A stretch of DNA of 64,000 bases from Bacteroidota bacterium (lineage in GTDB: Bacteria; Bacteroidota; Bacteroidia; Sphingobacteriales; Sphingobacteriaceae): positions 62,001 through 126,000 of the forward strand of contig JAMFRP010000019.1 in the NCBI GenBank assembly GCA_026224775.1, written 5' to 3'. The notes under the pieces were generated by a model, which was not told the origin of the DNA, did no database searches, and saw nothing but the letters and a program-made list of their open reading frames with translations. This document shows positions 48,212 to 56,393 of the stretch, in pieces. The stretch's first letter is position 1. The number at the start of each line of letters is the position of its first letter. The translations under genes and the position numbers were made by a program.

Positions 48212-48385
48212 GTGTTTGGAAGATGAAAAAGGAAGCAGCGGACTTGTGCGATTCCCGCCTTGGGGCGGGGCAGGGTGGGGTTTAACAGATTATTTGTCGA
48301 CTAAACCCCTCCCTGCCACTTCACATTCCAGGCGCACCCCTCCCCTGGGAGGGAATTAAAAACGGAAATGCAATCTTCCGAACAC
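48212..48385. repeat. Composite palindrome: GTGTTTGGAAGAT arms enclosing a 115-bp repeat (family F)
   Basis: Outer arms at 48212-48224 and 48373-48385 match those at 35938 and 36076, but the interior is different: a 115-base element (48246-48360) starting GTGCGATTCCCGCCTTGGGG, with a second copy of equal length at 51192. Most of the 487-base gap 48192-48678 is this composite; the remainder (48386-48678) shows nothing I can identify. Confidence 0.75.
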
Positions 48386-48678
48386 TTGTAGTGTTTTCAC
48401 CGCACCCTCAAATCAATATTCCCTCAGCTCCCGCATGCGCAGCAAAGCGCCGGAATCATGCTATTCGTAGATAAAAACATCCGGCCCGTCGACTTTAACA
48501 TTTCTTAACATGGGTGTTTTACACATTTGTACCCAGAAACAGCGTTAAGGATTCATCTTGCCTGCATGGCCGGATATTAACACCGTTAAATAGTTCATTC
48601 AACCACCCATAATATTATGTATTCGTTTTTACGCTATTAATCATCATTTTTTTCACTTAAGATCAAATTAATAATTGT

Positions 48679-49386
48679 ATGCAACGGATAAGCAATAGTA
48701 TTTACCAAATTAACTTAGGCTGGGTTAATGTTTTTGTAATTGAAGATAACGGCCTCACACTCATAGGTACCGGCCCAAAAGGAAGTGGCCGAAAAATATT
48801 TAAGGCTATTAGGGCCGCGGGTAAAAGTCCTAAAGATATTAAACAGATTATATTAACCCACCTGCATCCCGATCATGCCGGAAGTGCAGAGGAGATCAAA
48901 AGAATTTTAAGGGTGCCGGTAATAGCGCATGCTGATGATGCCGAGATTATGCGCTATGGTATTGCCTTTCGTAAAGAATTGTGCTTAACCCCCGGGTTGA
49001 AAAATTGGCTGATCTATCATCTTGCTATAAAACGATCAGGCATAAATATTGATCCGGTTGAGATAGTCCGGCCATTAAAACATAACGACCTGTTACCTTT
49101 ATTGGGTGGCATCCGCGTTATACATACCCCGGGCCACAGCAAAGGGCATATTTCGCTGCTGGTTGAAAAAGAAGAAGTACTGATTGCGGGAGATCTGCTA
49201 TCAAATACCCTGGGGCTTGCCCTGAGTGTTATTTATGAAGACCCCCAGGAAGGCATGCGAAGTATTAATAAAATAACCAACCTTGATTTTGAAAAAATCG
49301 TCTTCGGGCATGGCAGGCCTATCCTAAGTAATGCCGGAGGTATTATCAGGCAGGCGTTTAATCGCTACAACTATTCATTCATTTAA
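48679..49386 (+). CDS. MBL-fold metallo-hydrolase
   Basis: 235 aa without a signal peptide. The zinc-binding motif HLHPDHAG is at about 61-68, a further histidine is in 'IHTPGHSKGHISL', the bridging Asp in 'LIAGDLLS', and the last ligand in 'FGHGRP'. Short members like this include glyoxalase II-like and lactonase-like hydrolases; the residues do not fix the substrate. It stands alone. The 305-base gap after it (49387-49692) contains one small hairpin and AT-rich DNA. Confidence 0.85.
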   Translation: MQRISNSIYQINLGWVNVFVIEDNGLTLIGTGPKGSGRKIFKAIRAAGKSPKDIKQIILTHLHPDHAGSAEEIKRILRVPVIAHADDAEIMRYGIAFRKELCLTPGLKNWLIYHLAIKRSGINIDPVEIVRPLKHNDLLPLLGGIRVIHTPGHSKGHISLLVEKEEVLIAGDLLSNTLGLALSVIYEDPQEGMRSINKITNLDFEKIVFGHGRPILSNAGGIIRQAFNRYNYSFI

Positions 49387-49582
49387 CTAATTAAGCTCTG
49401 TTTAATAATCATGAAAAATCAAGTTAACCGGCTGTATAATTTCGGCTTAAAGCTAATTTTTACAGTAGCTGAATACAGTGCCTTATTTGCGTGCTGATTA
49501 GAAGTTAAAGTTATCATTAACAAATGCCAGTTCTGTTAAACTCACGATATGAATAAATAGTTAGCTGTTCACCAAATCTGTA

Positions 49583-49605
49583 GGCTTCAGCCAGCGACTG
49601 AAGCC
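49583..49605. repeat. Small hairpin GGCTTCAG...CTGAAGCC
   Basis: A perfect 8-base stem with a 7-base loop in the gap before the HD gene. It has no T-tract; it could be the remnant of a repeat. Confidence 0.5.
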
Positions 49606-49692
49606 AGTATAAGGTATCTTGCCTTTGAAGTTTAGCCGATTTTTTAATCGAAAAAATAAAAAAACTATATTTGTAATGCTTAAACATGAAAA

Positions 49693-50283
49693 ATGGACTT
49701 TGAGCAACTTCAAAAACAAGTAGATTTCATTCACGAAATCGATAAGGTAAAATACATACAGCGTAAAACACGCCTTTTCAACAGTGATCGTACAGAAAAT
49801 GACGCTGAACACAGTTGGCACCTTGCATTAATGGCTTTAGTATTGTCTGGACACAGCAATGAAGCTATTGATCTCTTTAAGGTTATAAAAATGCTGTTAA
49901 TCCATGATCTGGTGGAAATTGATGCCGGTGATGTCTTTTTATACGATACTGCGACAAACCACAGCAATACAGCCGCAGAACTTGCAGCGGCAAGACGAAT
50001 ATTTGGCCTATTGCCACAGGACCAGGCTGAAGAACTTATTTTGATTTGGGAAGAATTTGAAGCAGGTGAAACAGCCGAATCAAAGTTCGCCCGCGCAATG
50101 GATCGATTTGAACCGCTACTACAAAACAGATCTAACAAAGGAGGTACCTGGAAAGAGTTTAACGTGCCTTACGATAAAGTCATTGAGAAAAAAAGTGTCA
50201 TCAAAAAAGGGTCTAACTTTTTGTGGAACTACGCTAAAAAACTTATCGACAATAGTGTAGAAGAAGGCATATTAAAAAAATAG
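49693..50283 (+). CDS. HD-domain phosphohydrolase (YfbR/HDDC2-like)
   Basis: 196 aa. The HD metal motif is spread as 'ENDAEHSWHLA' (about 36-46) and 'LLIHDLVEIDAGD' (about 75-87), the pattern of the HD_3 family of 5'-deoxynucleotidases. A later 'FARAMDRFEPLL' supplies the last aspartate. The likely reaction is dephosphorylation of nucleoside monophosphates. It is a single gene, with a start ATG at 49693. Confidence 0.88.
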   Translation: MDFEQLQKQVDFIHEIDKVKYIQRKTRLFNSDRTENDAEHSWHLALMALVLSGHSNEAIDLFKVIKMLLIHDLVEIDAGDVFLYDTATNHSNTAAELAAARRIFGLLPQDQAEELILIWEEFEAGETAESKFARAMDRFEPLLQNRSNKGGTWKEFNVPYDKVIEKKSVIKKGSNFLWNYAKKLIDNSVEEGILKK

Positions 50284-50364
50284 ATATTAAATAATTCTTC
50301 TGTGCAATTCCTTTTCAACACCACAGGATTACACATGTAATTTGCCAGCGAAACTATATTTTCA

Positions 50365-51129
50365 CTAATCCCAAATGCCGTTCTGCGCTGTAAATATCAC
50401 CGGCTCACCACCGGTTACCATAATAGTATGCTCGTGCTGTGCAACAAAACCACCTTTATTACCATGTAGTGTCCAGCCATCAGCTTGAGTATCGGCAATT
50501 GTCGACCGTGTTGAAATGAATGTCTCTATCGCTACCACCGAATTCTTTTTGAAACGTGTAGTGTTATACCTGTCGCAGTAGTTAGCTATCTCGTGGGGTT
50601 CTTCATGCAGGCTGCGGCCAATCCCATGTCCGGTAAGGTTTTTTATAACCGTATAGCCGGCTTTTTTGGCTTCAGTCTCAATCAACCTGCCTATCTCTGA
50701 TATCCTGACACCACCTTTAATGTTGCTGATCGCTTTCCTCAATATCTCTTTTGATGCTTCTACCAGTTTGCCATGGCCATGAATATCTTCACCCAATACA
50801 AACGAGCCGCCATTGTCAGCCCAATAGCCATTTAATTCTGCCGATACATCAATATTTATCAGATCACCTTCTTTTAGGATTTTATCCACCGATGGTATGC
50901 CATGCGCTGTTTCCTCGTTAACGCTAATGCAGGTATACCCGGGGAAATCATAGGTTAGCAAAGGGGCAGAGCGTGCACCCATCTGTGCCAGCAATTCGCC
51001 GCCGAACTCGTCAAGTTCCTTTGTTGAAATGCCCGGTTTGGCAAACTCACGCATCTTTTTAAGCGTGATGGCAACAGCGTCACTTGCCTGCTGTATTCCA
51101 ATTCTTTCGTCTTCAGTAGTTATAGACAT
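50365..51129 (-). CDS. map: Methionine aminopeptidase, type I
   Basis: 254 aa. The five metal ligands are in place: D94, D105, H168 (TGHGIG), E202 and E233; H76 in 'AHGIPS' binds the substrate. It removes the initiator Met from nascent proteins and is normally essential. The usual ribosomal-operon location (secY-map-infA) is not seen here, so this may be a second copy. Its start is followed upstream by a 115-bp family F element. Confidence 0.95.
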   Translation of the reverse strand: MSITTEDERIGIQQASDAVAITLKKMREFAKPGISTKELDEFGGELLAQMGARSAPLLTYDFPGYTCISVNEETAHGIPSVDKILKEGDLINIDVSAELNGYWADNGGSFVLGEDIHGHGKLVEASKEILRKAISNIKGGVRISEIGRLIETEAKKAGYTVIKNLTGHGIGRSLHEEPHEIANYCDRYNTTRFKKNSVVAIETFISTRSTIADTQADGWTLHGNKGGFVAQHEHTIMVTGGEPVIFTAQNGIWD

Positions 51130-51191
51130 TTTTAATGTTCTTAATCTGTGGCAAAAATAGTGATTAATCTAAGAAAGAAAGCATGGGCTAC

Positions 51192-51306
51192 GTGCGATTC
51201 CCGCCTTGGGGCGCGAGAAGGGTGGGGTGAACGGATGATTATTGTATAGACCCCTCCCCCTGCCATCGCGCGTTTCATCGCACCCCTACCAGGGGAGGGA
51301 ATTAAA
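51192..51306. repeat. 115-bp repeat, family F (copy 2)
   Basis: It starts GTGCGATTCCCGCCTTGGGG and ends with an A-rich AGGGAATTAAA; internally a G-rich and a C-rich half face each other. It has exactly the length of the copy at 48246. A separate 19-base word, ACAAATCAAGGTTCAGACA, follows at 51324 and recurs at 53377. Confidence 0.8.
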
Positions 51307-51414
51307 AAAATCATGTAAATCCGACAAATCAAGGTTCAGACAATTTTTTAATTAAAAAAATGCAATTTCATGGGTGATATTTCGTGCATATATTACACAT
51401 AGTAATAAACACTC

Positions 51415-51957
51415 ATGATAGCGATGAATAACAACAGATTATCAACGGTTGAACAGCGTGAAGCATTCTTTATGGCACTTTACAAAAAGGCGTTTCCCGT
51501 GGTTGCGCGTTACGTAGCCCGGATGGGTGGCAGCTTGGAAGAGGCGCAAGATATTTTCCAGGACACGCTGGTTATATATTACGAAAAAGTTGCGTCGGCA
51601 CAGGCTGAACCCATTGTAAACGAGAAAGCGTATTTGTTAGGTATTGCCAAAAGGTTATGGTTGCAGCGTTATAAGGCCACGCTTAAGAATCAGCCTTTAA
51701 ATGATTTTGACGTTGAGATTATACCCGATGAACAACCTGCCACCGGCAAAATACTACATTACCTTGAAACTGCTGGTAAGAAATGCATGGAATTGCTTAG
51801 AGCTTATTATTACGATCATTTGCCTGTTGGCGATGTAGCTACGCTGTTTGGCTACTCGGGCACACATTCAGCAACGGTAGCAAAATATAAATGCCTGGAG
51901 AAAGTAAGGGAAACGGTTAAACAAAACTCATTAAACTATGCGGACTTCATTGAATAA
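51415..51957 (+). CDS. RNA polymerase sigma-70 family (ECF-type) factor
   Basis: 180 aa. Region 2 includes 'EEAQDIFQDTLVIYYEK' (about 42-58), the core-binding and -10 recognition helix; a poorly conserved linker leads to region 4 with an HTH around 'VGDVATLFGYSGTHSATVAKYKCLEKVRE' (about 141-169). It belongs to the diverse Bacteroidota ECF group. The next gene overlaps it by 20 bases and looks like its small anti-sigma partner; a ClpP gene follows. The start could also be the ATG at codon 4. Confidence 0.88.
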   Translation: MIAMNNNRLSTVEQREAFFMALYKKAFPVVARYVARMGGSLEEAQDIFQDTLVIYYEKVASAQAEPIVNEKAYLLGIAKRLWLQRYKATLKNQPLNDFDVEIIPDEQPATGKILHYLETAGKKCMELLRAYYYDHLPVGDVATLFGYSGTHSATVAKYKCLEKVRETVKQNSLNYADFIE

Positions 51958-52210
51958 CATCAAAGCTATTGACGATTATCTTTTAGGTAGCATGGCCCCC
52001 GGCGACGCGCTTTTGTTTGAGGCGAACATGTTATTGAACAACGATTTGGTAAACGATATGGAGCATCAACAAAACACGTATACAGTTATCAGGCAATATG
52101 GCCGCCAAAAGATAAAGGGCGAGATTGTCGCCGTACAAAAAATATTAGCTACCGCACCACAACACAGGGGCTTTATGGGCCGTATTGTCAATCTGTTTAA
52201 GAAACATTAA
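51938..52210 (+). CDS. Small protein resembling an anti-sigma factor N-terminus
   Basis: 90 aa, overlapping the sigma gene by 20 bases. The segment 'IDDYLLGSMAPGDALLFEANMLLNNDLV' (about 9-36) resembles the helical N-terminus of ECF anti-sigma factors and related Bacteroidota proteins. There is no zinc motif and no transmembrane helix, which makes it a soluble candidate. The C-terminus is basic. The role is inferred from the overlap. Confidence 0.6.
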   Translation: MRTSLNNIKAIDDYLLGSMAPGDALLFEANMLLNNDLVNDMEHQQNTYTVIRQYGRQKIKGEIVAVQKILATAPQHRGFMGRIVNLFKKH

Positions 52211-52213
52211 ACC

Positions 52214-52900
52214 ATGGATATCAATCATAACGAATTTAGAAAATACGCGGTTAAGCATCACCGCATAGGCAGCCAGCATGTAGATAATTACATAGGCCGT
52301 GCTGCAAGTATTCCCAAAAACATGACGCCTTACATTATGGAAGAGCGACAGCTAAATGTATCACAGATGGATGTTTTTTCCCGCTTGATGATGGATCGGA
52401 TCATATTTTTAGGCGAACCTGTTGCCGATCGAATGGCAAATATTATTCAGGCGCAATTACTTTTTCTGCAATCGGTAGATGCTAAAAAGGATATTCAGCT
52501 CTATATCAATTCGCCGGGCGGCGACGTATATTCGGGCATGGGTATTTATGATACCATGCAGTTGATCACGCCTGATGTTGGCACCATTTGTATTGGTGTG
52601 GCCGCTTCCATGAGCGCCGTTTTACTTTGCGCGGGCAAAGCGGGAAAGCGTGCCGCGCTACAGCATTCGCGTATAATGATCCACCAGCCTTCAGGTGGGG
52701 TGCAGGGCGTTTCAGCAGATATCGAGATCACCGCGCAACAAATTATAAAAGTAAAGCACGATCTGTATAAGATTATCGCCAAACATAGCGGTCAAACCTA
52801 TGACTGGGTGCACAAAGCATCTGACAGGGATTACTGGATGACAGGCCCCGAAGCTAAAGAACAAGGCATGGTAGATGAGGTGTTAGGGGATATAGATTAA
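52214..52900 (+). CDS. clpP: ClpP-family serine protease subunit
   Basis: 228 aa. The catalytic triad is intact: Ser132 in 'VAASMSAV', His157 in 'IMIHQPSGG' and Asp206 in 'DRDYWM'. The ~40-residue N-terminal extension is typical for Bacteroidota ClpP. ClpP assembles as a double heptamer with ClpX or ClpA/C unfoldases. Here it follows the sigma/anti-sigma-like pair with only a 3-base gap, whereas clpX and tig, its common neighbours, are absent. It may be a second ClpP dedicated to this operon. Confidence 0.92.
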   Translation: MDINHNEFRKYAVKHHRIGSQHVDNYIGRAASIPKNMTPYIMEERQLNVSQMDVFSRLMMDRIIFLGEPVADRMANIIQAQLLFLQSVDAKKDIQLYINSPGGDVYSGMGIYDTMQLITPDVGTICIGVAASMSAVLLCAGKAGKRAALQHSRIMIHQPSGGVQGVSADIEITAQQIIKVKHDLYKIIAKHSGQTYDWVHKASDRDYWMTGPEAKEQGMVDEVLGDID

Positions 52901-52942
52901 CCCGTGTATACAATTAGAATTCAATAAATAACTCGCAATATC

Positions 52943-53308
52943 ATGGATGAAGAGCAAATGCTTAAAAATCAGGCTTTAATTAAAAAAGCTTATACAGGGT
53001 TCAATAACAGGGAAATTGATACTGCCCTATCCATAATGCATTCGGATATTTATTGGCCTAAAGCATTTGAGGGCGGTTACGTAATTGGACATGAAGCTGT
53101 TAGAGACTATTGGACAAGACAATGGAGTGAAATAAACCCAAAGGTAGAGCCCGTAGCGATTATCGAACGCCCTGATGGAAAGGTTGAAGTTGAAGTTTAC
53201 CAGCTGGTAAAGGACTTAGAGGGCAATACTTTATTTGATGGAAAAGTAAAGCATGTATATGTAATTAATGACGGTTTATTGCAACAGATGGATATTGAAT
53301 TAAGCTAA
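52943..53308 (+). CDS. SnoaL-like/NTF2-fold protein
   Basis: 121 aa. The pattern 'ALIKKAYTGFNNREIDTALSIMHSDIYWPK', followed by 'RDYWTRQWSEI' and a strand-rich second half, fits the nuclear transport factor 2-like fold used by polyketide cyclases and many orphan proteins. The function is unspecified. It follows clpP by 42 bases and may be in the same transcript. Confidence 0.75.
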   Translation: MDEEQMLKNQALIKKAYTGFNNREIDTALSIMHSDIYWPKAFEGGYVIGHEAVRDYWTRQWSEINPKVEPVAIIERPDGKVEVEVYQLVKDLEGNTLFDGKVKHVYVINDGLLQQMDIELS

Positions 53309-53435
53309 CTGGTTCTTTAACCTTTGGACGGTGTTTTCACTGTATCATCAAATAAATCAAGAAATCCTCAAGTCCCACAAATCAAGGTTCAGACATTTTT
53401 TTGCCTTTTTACTTTTCACTTTTAAATTTATTTAC

Positions 53436-53443
53436 TACATTTG
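53436..53443 (+). promoter_or_regulatory. Candidate Bacteroidota -7 box before rpmE2
   Basis: TACATTTG matches the TAnnTTTG -7 consensus exactly, 27 bases before the rpmE2 ATG. No convincing -33 TTTG at the usual spacing is visible; the nearest TTG is about 32 bases upstream. Confidence 0.45.
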
Positions 53444-53469
53444 CACCTCTTTTATAAGAAGTAAACACA

Positions 53470-53718
53470 ATGAAAAAAGATCTGCACCCATCAAATTATA
53501 GATTAGTTGTATTTAAGGATATGTCTAACGAGTATTCTTTTATAACTAAATCATGCATCGATACCCGTGAAACTGTAAAATGGGAAGATGGTAACGAATA
53601 TCCATTAGTGAAATTAGAAATTTCACATATGTCGCATCCGTTCTACACTGGTAAAATGAAATTGGTTGATACCGCTGGTCGTATCGACAAATTCCGTACC
53701 CGTTACAACAAGAAATAA
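53470..53718 (+). CDS. rpmE2: 50S ribosomal protein L31, type B
   Basis: 82 aa. The opening '[19 protein letters not shown]' and the end '[16 protein letters not shown]' are typical of L31B. It contains a single cysteine, so the CxxC zinc motif of type A L31 is absent. It is monocistronic, with a matching -7 box upstream and a strong terminator 26 bases after the stop. Confidence 0.97.
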   Translation: MKKDLHPSNYRLVVFKDMSNEYSFITKSCIDTRETVKWEDGNEYPLVKLEISHMSHPFYTGKMKLVDTAGRIDKFRTRYNKK

Positions 53719-53743
53719 TTATTTGTTTATAAATAATATAGCG

Positions 53744-53772
53744 AGTCTCCCGATACATCGGGAGACTTTTTT
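53744..53772 (+). terminator. Rho-independent terminator of rpmE2
   Basis: A perfect 10-base stem, AGTCTCCCGA / TCGGGAGACT, with a four-base loop, followed by a T-run. It ends 12 bases before the next start codon. Confidence 0.92.
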
Positions 53773-53783
53773 ATTTTTGCGCC

Positions 53784-54977
53784 ATGGCAATTATTCTTTT
53801 TGAAGATAACGCGCACCAATCCCTGCTACCTTTAACCTACACTCGCCCTGTTGCCGACTTACGCATAGGTATTTTTACTATCGCCGAAAAGTGGGCTAAG
53901 CATTTAAAAACCGACTTCTCGTTTCATACCCGTGCCTACCTGCAAGGTAAGTTCCCCATAAAAATTACAGCTGATAATATATTTATCAACGGATCATTTT
54001 GTCCGGATGCTGATTTGGTGGAAGCGATTGACAAGCTGCGTGTTGGCGATGCATTAAAATACAAGGATCAACTAGTGGCTGTCCGTTTAGGCGAATCAGA
54101 TGCGAAGCATTTTACTACTAATGTTAATTATGGGCAAGCTATCGCCTATGAGAATATTGCGGTAACCATCAAATACCCTGAGGATATTTTTCGGAAAAAT
54201 GATATCGAGCTCCGTAAGGATTTTAAGCTGGTAACCAACGGTCGCACAAGCGCAACCATCAGCAGCACCAACACAATCATCGGCAACGATTTTTTTGCCG
54301 AGGATGATGTCAAAACCGAGTGCAATACCTTCAGTACCCTAAACGGACCGATCTATTTAGGTAAGAATACCGAGATCTGGGAAGGAACCAATATTCGCGG
54401 CGCATTCGCTATTTGCGGCGATTCACAAGTGAAAATGGGTAGCAAAATTTATGGCGCTACTACCATCGGCCCATATTGCCGTGTTGGGGGAGAGGTGAAC
54501 AATGCCGTCATCTGGGGATATTCAAACAAAGGGCACGAGGGTTATTTAGGTAATTCCGTTTTAGGCGAATGGTGCAATATCGGCGCCGACAGCAATAACT
54601 CCAACCTGAAAAATAACTACGCCGAAGTGAAACTGTGGGATTATATCACCCAAAGCTACCGTAAAACCGGCTTGCAATTTTGCGGTATGATTATGGCCGA
54701 CCATGTTAAATGCGGCATTAACACCATGTTTAATACCGGTACAGTTGTAGGTGTGGGCTCCAATGTTTTTGGTGCAGGTTTTCCACCTAATAACGTCCCT
54801 GATTTTGCCTGGGGTGGCGCGCAATATGGTTTTGAGGAGTACTCACTGCACAAAATGCTGGAAACTACCGCAAAGGTATTTGAACGCCGCGAACACCGCG
54901 AATTTAATAACGATGAGCAAAACATTCTGAAAGAAGTATTTAAACTGACCAAAGCATATAGAGAAATGTACATATAA
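53784..54977 (+). CDS. GlmU-like nucleotidyltransferase/acyltransferase family protein
   Basis: 397 aa. The opening 'ILFEDNAHQSLLPLTYTRPVADLRIG' and the C-terminal left-handed beta-helix hexapeptide repeats (about 185-345) match the Bacteroidota variant family of UDP-GlcNAc pyrophosphorylase/glucosamine-1-phosphate acetyltransferase (TIGR03991-type). The middle section is divergent from classical GlmU. It would supply UDP-GlcNAc for peptidoglycan. A repeat-word hairpin separates it from tpiA. Activity at both sites is not proven by sequence. Confidence 0.85.
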   Translation: MAIILFEDNAHQSLLPLTYTRPVADLRIGIFTIAEKWAKHLKTDFSFHTRAYLQGKFPIKITADNIFINGSFCPDADLVEAIDKLRVGDALKYKDQLVAVRLGESDAKHFTTNVNYGQAIAYENIAVTIKYPEDIFRKNDIELRKDFKLVTNGRTSATISSTNTIIGNDFFAEDDVKTECNTFSTLNGPIYLGKNTEIWEGTNIRGAFAICGDSQVKMGSKIYGATTIGPYCRVGGEVNNAVIWGYSNKGHEGYLGNSVLGEWCNIGADSNNSNLKNNYAEVKLWDYITQSYRKTGLQFCGMIMADHVKCGINTMFNTGTVVGVGSNVFGAGFPPNNVPDFAWGGAQYGFEEYSLHKMLETTAKVFERREHREFNNDEQNILKEVFKLTKAYREMYI

Positions 54978-54981
54978 GTAT

Positions 54982-55063
54982 ATTGAGTGAATGAGTGATT
55001 AGGCACATTCATTATATTACTCCATCACCCAATTAAATTAAATCACTAACTCACTCACTAAAT
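54982..55063. repeat. Inverted repeat of GAGTGA words between the GlmU-like gene and tpiA
   Basis: ATTGAGTGAATGAGTGATT (54982-55000) faces AATCACTAACTCACTCACT (from 55041). Both flanking genes point right. The same word class recurs in the next gap. Confidence 0.75.
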
Positions 55064-55077
55064 CAAAAAATAATAAT

Positions 55078-55842
55078 ATGAGAAAAAAAATAGTTGCCGG
55101 AAACTGGAAAATGAACCTTGATTATAACGAGGGATTAGCCTTATTTTCAGAAATAACCAACATGGTTAAGGACGAAATTACCGGTAAACAGCAAGCAGTA
55201 GTTTGCAGTCCGTTTATACACTTGCACGGGTTGGTGCAAATGGCAAAAGGTTATGATAAAGTTTCTGTAGGTGCGCAAAACGCACACCAGGCAGAATCAG
55301 GTGCTTACACAGGCGAAGTGTCGGCTAAAATGTTAAAATCAGTAGGCGTGGAGTATGTGATCTTAGGTCACTCTGAGCGCCGTCAGTATTTTGGCGAAAC
55401 CAACGAATTATTAGCTAAAAAAACGGATACAGCTTTAGCGAACGACTTAAAACCGATTTTTTGTATAGGCGAAACCTTGCAGGAGCGCGAAAGCAATGTG
55501 CATTTCCAGGTGATCAAAGATCAATTGGTTGAAGGTGTATTTCATTTAGATGCAGCTAACTTTGCAAAGTTAGTTATCGCTTATGAGCCTGTTTGGGCAA
55601 TCGGCACAGGTGTAACCGCATCAAGTGATCAGGCACAGGAAATTCACGCTTTTATCCGCAAGGAAATAGCTGCAAAATACAATCAGCAAGTAGCTGATGA
55701 TACCACTATTTTATACGGTGGTAGCTGCAACCCGAAAAATGCCCCTGAATTATTTGCCCAGGCAGATATTGACGGTGGATTGATAGGTGGTGCATCATTA
55801 AAATCGAGAGATTTTGTTGATATATTAAGAGTATTTAATTAA
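55078..55842 (+). CDS. tpiA: Triosephosphate isomerase
   Basis: 254 aa. Catalytic K11 (GNWKMN), H98 (LGHSERR) and E170 (YEPVWAIGTG) are all present, and 'GGSC' with 'GGLIGGASL' closes the barrel. It interconverts dihydroxyacetone phosphate and glyceraldehyde-3-phosphate in glycolysis. It is flanked on both sides by GAGTGA-word hairpins, which may punctuate transcription or RNA decay. Confidence 0.97.
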   Translation: MRKKIVAGNWKMNLDYNEGLALFSEITNMVKDEITGKQQAVVCSPFIHLHGLVQMAKGYDKVSVGAQNAHQAESGAYTGEVSAKMLKSVGVEYVILGHSERRQYFGETNELLAKKTDTALANDLKPIFCIGETLQERESNVHFQVIKDQLVEGVFHLDAANFAKLVIAYEPVWAIGTGVTASSDQAQEIHAFIRKEIAAKYNQQVADDTTILYGGSCNPKNAPELFAQADIDGGLIGGASLKSRDFVDILRVFN

Positions 55843-55844
55843 TT

Positions 55845-55919
55845 ATTGAGTGATTTAGTGAATGCGTGATTAGTGTCTTTCTAAAATCACTCATTCGCTA
55901 ACTCACTCATTCACTAAAT
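55845..55919. repeat. Inverted repeat of GAGTGA words after tpiA
   Basis: ATTGAGTGATTTAGTGAATG (from 55845) faces AATCACTCATTCGCTAACTC and CATTCACTAAAT (55885-55919). It uses the same words as the copy before tpiA. Confidence 0.75.
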
Positions 55920-55925
55920 ACAAAC

Positions 55926-56381
55926 ATGAAAGTATTTCTTCCCCCATTTGCCGGTTTTGTAATATTCGCTGTAATAGTGTTGCTACAATCCATTGTTTTC
56001 CCCATTCATTTGGGCGACATGGGCAAGGGGAATTTACATGCTTTTATGGCTTGTTTTTACTACTGCTGGCCTTTATACTTCATCAGCGCATTATTAACGC
56101 AGTATGTAATTGTGTTGCCGATATGGGAGGCCGCGCATTCATGGTCAATGGTGGGGAAGGATGCGGCTGTTACGGCCACCGCTTTAGTATGCGCTATTTT
56201 TGCCGGTGGTATCGCTTATATCATCTGGGATGAGCAAACAGGCATTTACCATTTGGCCGGTATGGCAATATTAATGTTGCTGATACAGCTAACGTATTGG
56301 GTCATCAATTTTTTTATGTTGGGATTGATAGTTGGCGGGAAAATAAAATTGAAGCATAAGCCAACTACCGCTACTGAATAA
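55926..56381 (+). CDS. Membrane protein of unknown function
   Basis: 151 aa with four predicted transmembrane helices (about 7-27, 38-60, 78-100, 112-136). The C-terminus is short and basic. No family motif is recognised. It lies between tpiA and prmA on the same strand, 12 bases before prmA, so it is probably co-transcribed with prmA. Confidence 0.65.
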   Translation: MKVFLPPFAGFVIFAVIVLLQSIVFPIHLGDMGKGNLHAFMACFYYCWPLYFISALLTQYVIVLPIWEAAHSWSMVGKDAAVTATALVCAIFAGGIAYIIWDEQTGIYHLAGMAILMLLIQLTYWVINFFMLGLIVGGKIKLKHKPTTATE

Positions 56382-56393
56382 TATCTACCTAAA

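Noticed and set aside
49561..49680. Possible tRNA-like region with GGCTTCAG stems
   Set aside because: Only one 8-base stem is present; no cloverleaf, T-arm or CCA context could be drawn.
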